Source: HGM04593 sp045646965 (GTDB taxonomy: Bacteria; Bacteroidota; Bacteroidia; Bacteroidales; Bacteroidaceae). From it: 42,401 bases of DNA. Below are positions 41,200 through 42,401 of the stretch, piece after piece. A program made the position numbers and the translations under genes. The notes beneath the pieces were generated by a model. It had not been told where the DNA came from, made no database searches, and saw only the letters and a program-made list of their open reading frames with translations. The stretch lies in assembly GCA_045646965.1 (NCBI GenBank), contig JAZRLR010000035.1, positions 1 through 42,401 on the forward strand, in the 5' to 3' direction. Each line of letters starts with the position of its first letter. The first letter of the stretch is position 1.

Positions 41200-41724
41200 A
41201 TGCGTAAAAGACACGATTATTCAGCATTGCTAGAATATATGCATATGCTTGAAAATGGTTATTCCCTCAATCACATTCATGTCAAGTATGGGATTGATTA
41301 TTCACGACTGTCCAAATTATGGTTCTTGTAGCAGAAAGAAGGAGTAAAAGTACTTCATCGTCAAAGATACACTCACGGTGATGTAACTTTTAAACATAAA
41401 GTAGTATTGGATATTGAAAATAATGGAATATCTTTGGTGCAGGCCTCGCTAAAGTACGGAGTAAGTGCCAATCGTTTGTCAGTGTGGTTAAGGACTGCAC
41501 GCGAGCAAGGCATTGAAGCTCTATCAATAACCAAGAAACGAGGCCGACCACCAGGTATGGGAAGACCAAAGAAGGTACAGAAGCCCGAAACGGAGCTTGA
41601 ACGACTGCGCAGGGAAGTACAGGAATTAAAGACAGAGGTTGCCCTGCTAAAAAAAGTGAAAGCCTTAGTCGAGGAGAGAGAAGCCCGTCTGCGCGCGATT
41701 GGGCGGGGGCAATCCAAGAACTAA
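41200..41724 (+). pseudogene. IS3-family orfA with an in-frame stop
   Basis: The frame begins MRKRHDYSALLEYMHMLENG at 41200 and would give 174 residues, similar to IS150 InsJ: a first HTH (residues about 17-40), a second HTH (GISLVQASLKYGVSANRLSV), a basic RGRPPGMGRPKK linker and a coiled coil with LKKVKALVEE. A TAG at 41329-41331 (codon 44, between LWFL and QKEG) interrupts it, so the normal product is truncated. Re-initiation at the ATG at 41407 would give 105 residues that keep only the second HTH and coiled coil. Confidence 0.8.
41649..41656 (+). promoter_or_regulatory. Probable -1 programmed frameshift site (A7G)
   Basis: In the orfA frame the codons read CTA AAA AAA GTG, so A-AAA-AAA-G offers an IS3-type slippery heptamer. 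Slipping back one base enters the open orfB frame at AGT (41655), giving an OrfAB fusion as known for IS3 elements. Confidence 0.7.
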
Positions 41725-42401
41725 GGCAAGAAGGACACGACCTGCTCTTTATGCTCAAGCGCATAATGATGCCCCGTTCCACATATTACTACAATGTAGC
41801 ACGCCTTGACAAGGCGGACAACTACAGCGTGGAACGCGAGCGTATAGGCGAGATATTTGCACAGCACCACAAACGCTACGGATACCGCCGCGTGTGCCAG
41901 CAGTTGCGCTGTGAAGGGTACCTTATTAACCACAAGACTGTGCAACGGCTCATGCGAGAGATGCATTTGAAGTCCGTTGTCCGCAAGGTTAGATACCGTT
42001 CCTACAAGGGAGATGCAGGGTGCGTGGCACCAAATGTGCTGCAACGCGACTTTGTGGCAACTGCCCCCAACCGCAAATGGGCGACAGATGTCACTGAAGT
42101 CAAGATTGGGGACAGGAAGACATACCTCTCGCCAATACTGGATATGTTCAATGGAGAGATTGTCACCTATACAATCTCCGACAGTCCAGACCTGCGTATG
42201 GTGATGAATATGGTAAACAGCGCTATTAGGAAAGTGAAACCGCAAGAAGGTCTTGTGCTGCACTCCGACCAGGGGTGGCACTACCAGCATATGCAGTACC
42301 AGCTGGCATTGAAGAAAAACGGCATAGTACAGAGTATGTCACGTAAAGGCAACTGTCTTGACAATGCCATGATGGAGAACTTCTTCGGTATTATGAAATC
42401 C
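41655..42401 (+). CDS. IS3-family transposase orfB, partial
   Basis: Open in the -1 frame relative to orfA and to the right edge (about 248 codons). It begins SESLSRGERSPSARDWAGAI and contains HKRYGYRRVCQQL and HKTVQRLMREMHL of the HTH_21 region, then the integrase core: first Asp in WATDVTEVK, second in HSDQGWHYQ and Glu in DNAMMENFFG. The catalytic DDE triad is therefore intact in the part seen. The carboxyl end lies outside the window. Expression would need the frameshift or a start such as the ATG at 41751. Confidence 0.88.

Larger units (their letters stand above)
41152..42401 (+). mobile_element. IS3-family (IS150-like) insertion sequence, left part
   Basis: The left end begins near 41152 with TGAAGTGAACCCCAAAGTTT, the kind of end seen in IS3/IS150-group elements. 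Inside are orfA with two helix-turn-helix regions, a leucine-zipper-like tail and an A7 slippery run, then orfB with DDE transposase motifs. The right inverted repeat and target duplication lie beyond the window, so the size and boundaries on the right are unknown. It is placed just downstream of the DUF4369 gene. Confidence 0.85.

Overview
The window comes from a Bacteroidales (Bacteroidetes) chromosome; the genus cannot be fixed from the sequence. The evidence is the Bacteroidetes promoter consensus (TTTG, about 19-20 nt, then TAnnTTTG or TAnnTTCG) ahead of many genes, Wzi-type outer-membrane protein, DUF4369 and XRE regulator families, a protease with a type IX secretion (T9SS)-like tail, and a Bacteroides-type tyrosine recombinase. 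Most of the window is core metabolism with accessory features at both ends.

Layout. 1-89 is the 5' end of a tyrosine recombinase on the minus strand, running out of the window, so a mobile element probably abuts the left edge; 90-441 is gene-free with an imperfect direct repeat. 470-3160 holds an EamA transporter and then a compact operon (a 51-aa Pmp3-like membrane peptide, a NifX-like protein, a hypothetical, an HD hydrolase with a DNA-binding-like tail). 3239-5665 (minus) has a PLP aminotransferase and a tRNA-dihydrouridine synthase. 5815-11409 (plus) is a surface-polysaccharide and envelope run: nucleotidyltransferase, Wzi-family protein, lipoprotein, mannose-1-phosphate guanylyltransferase, LolC/E-like permease. 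11458-14693 (minus) is ftsE-like, lysC, lysA. Then come a membrane LytTR regulator, purN, a TPR protein, gyrA, a phage P5-like protein and trmD.

22036-24276 (minus) carries pyrD and pyrK (dihydroorotate dehydrogenase B) and an XRE regulator, followed by a 1.2-kb gene-free block containing a 12-bp-period repeat, a perfect 16-bp palindrome and many TACAAAT words. 25503-27578 is an M6-like secreted metalloprotease, then EamA and MFS transporters (minus). 29956-32395 is glutamate decarboxylase plus glutaminase, a glutamine-fed acid-resistance/GABA pair without an antiporter. A SpoU methyltransferase and a family 9-like carbohydrate-binding protein are divergent; then a lipoprotein-type cardiolipin synthase, a DUF2148-aguA-aguB operon converting agmatine to putrescine, a ferritin-like protein, a degenerate thiamine-phosphate-synthase-like protein, prs, a DUF4369 lipoprotein, and the left part of an IS3/IS150-type insertion sequence with an in-frame stop in orfA and a likely -1 frameshift site, cut off at the right edge.

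I see no CRISPR array, rRNA, tRNA or recognisable defence island. The least explained signals are the 24.3-25.4 kb block, the Arg-to-Cys change in the signature motif of the guanylyltransferase, and the left-edge recombinase junction.
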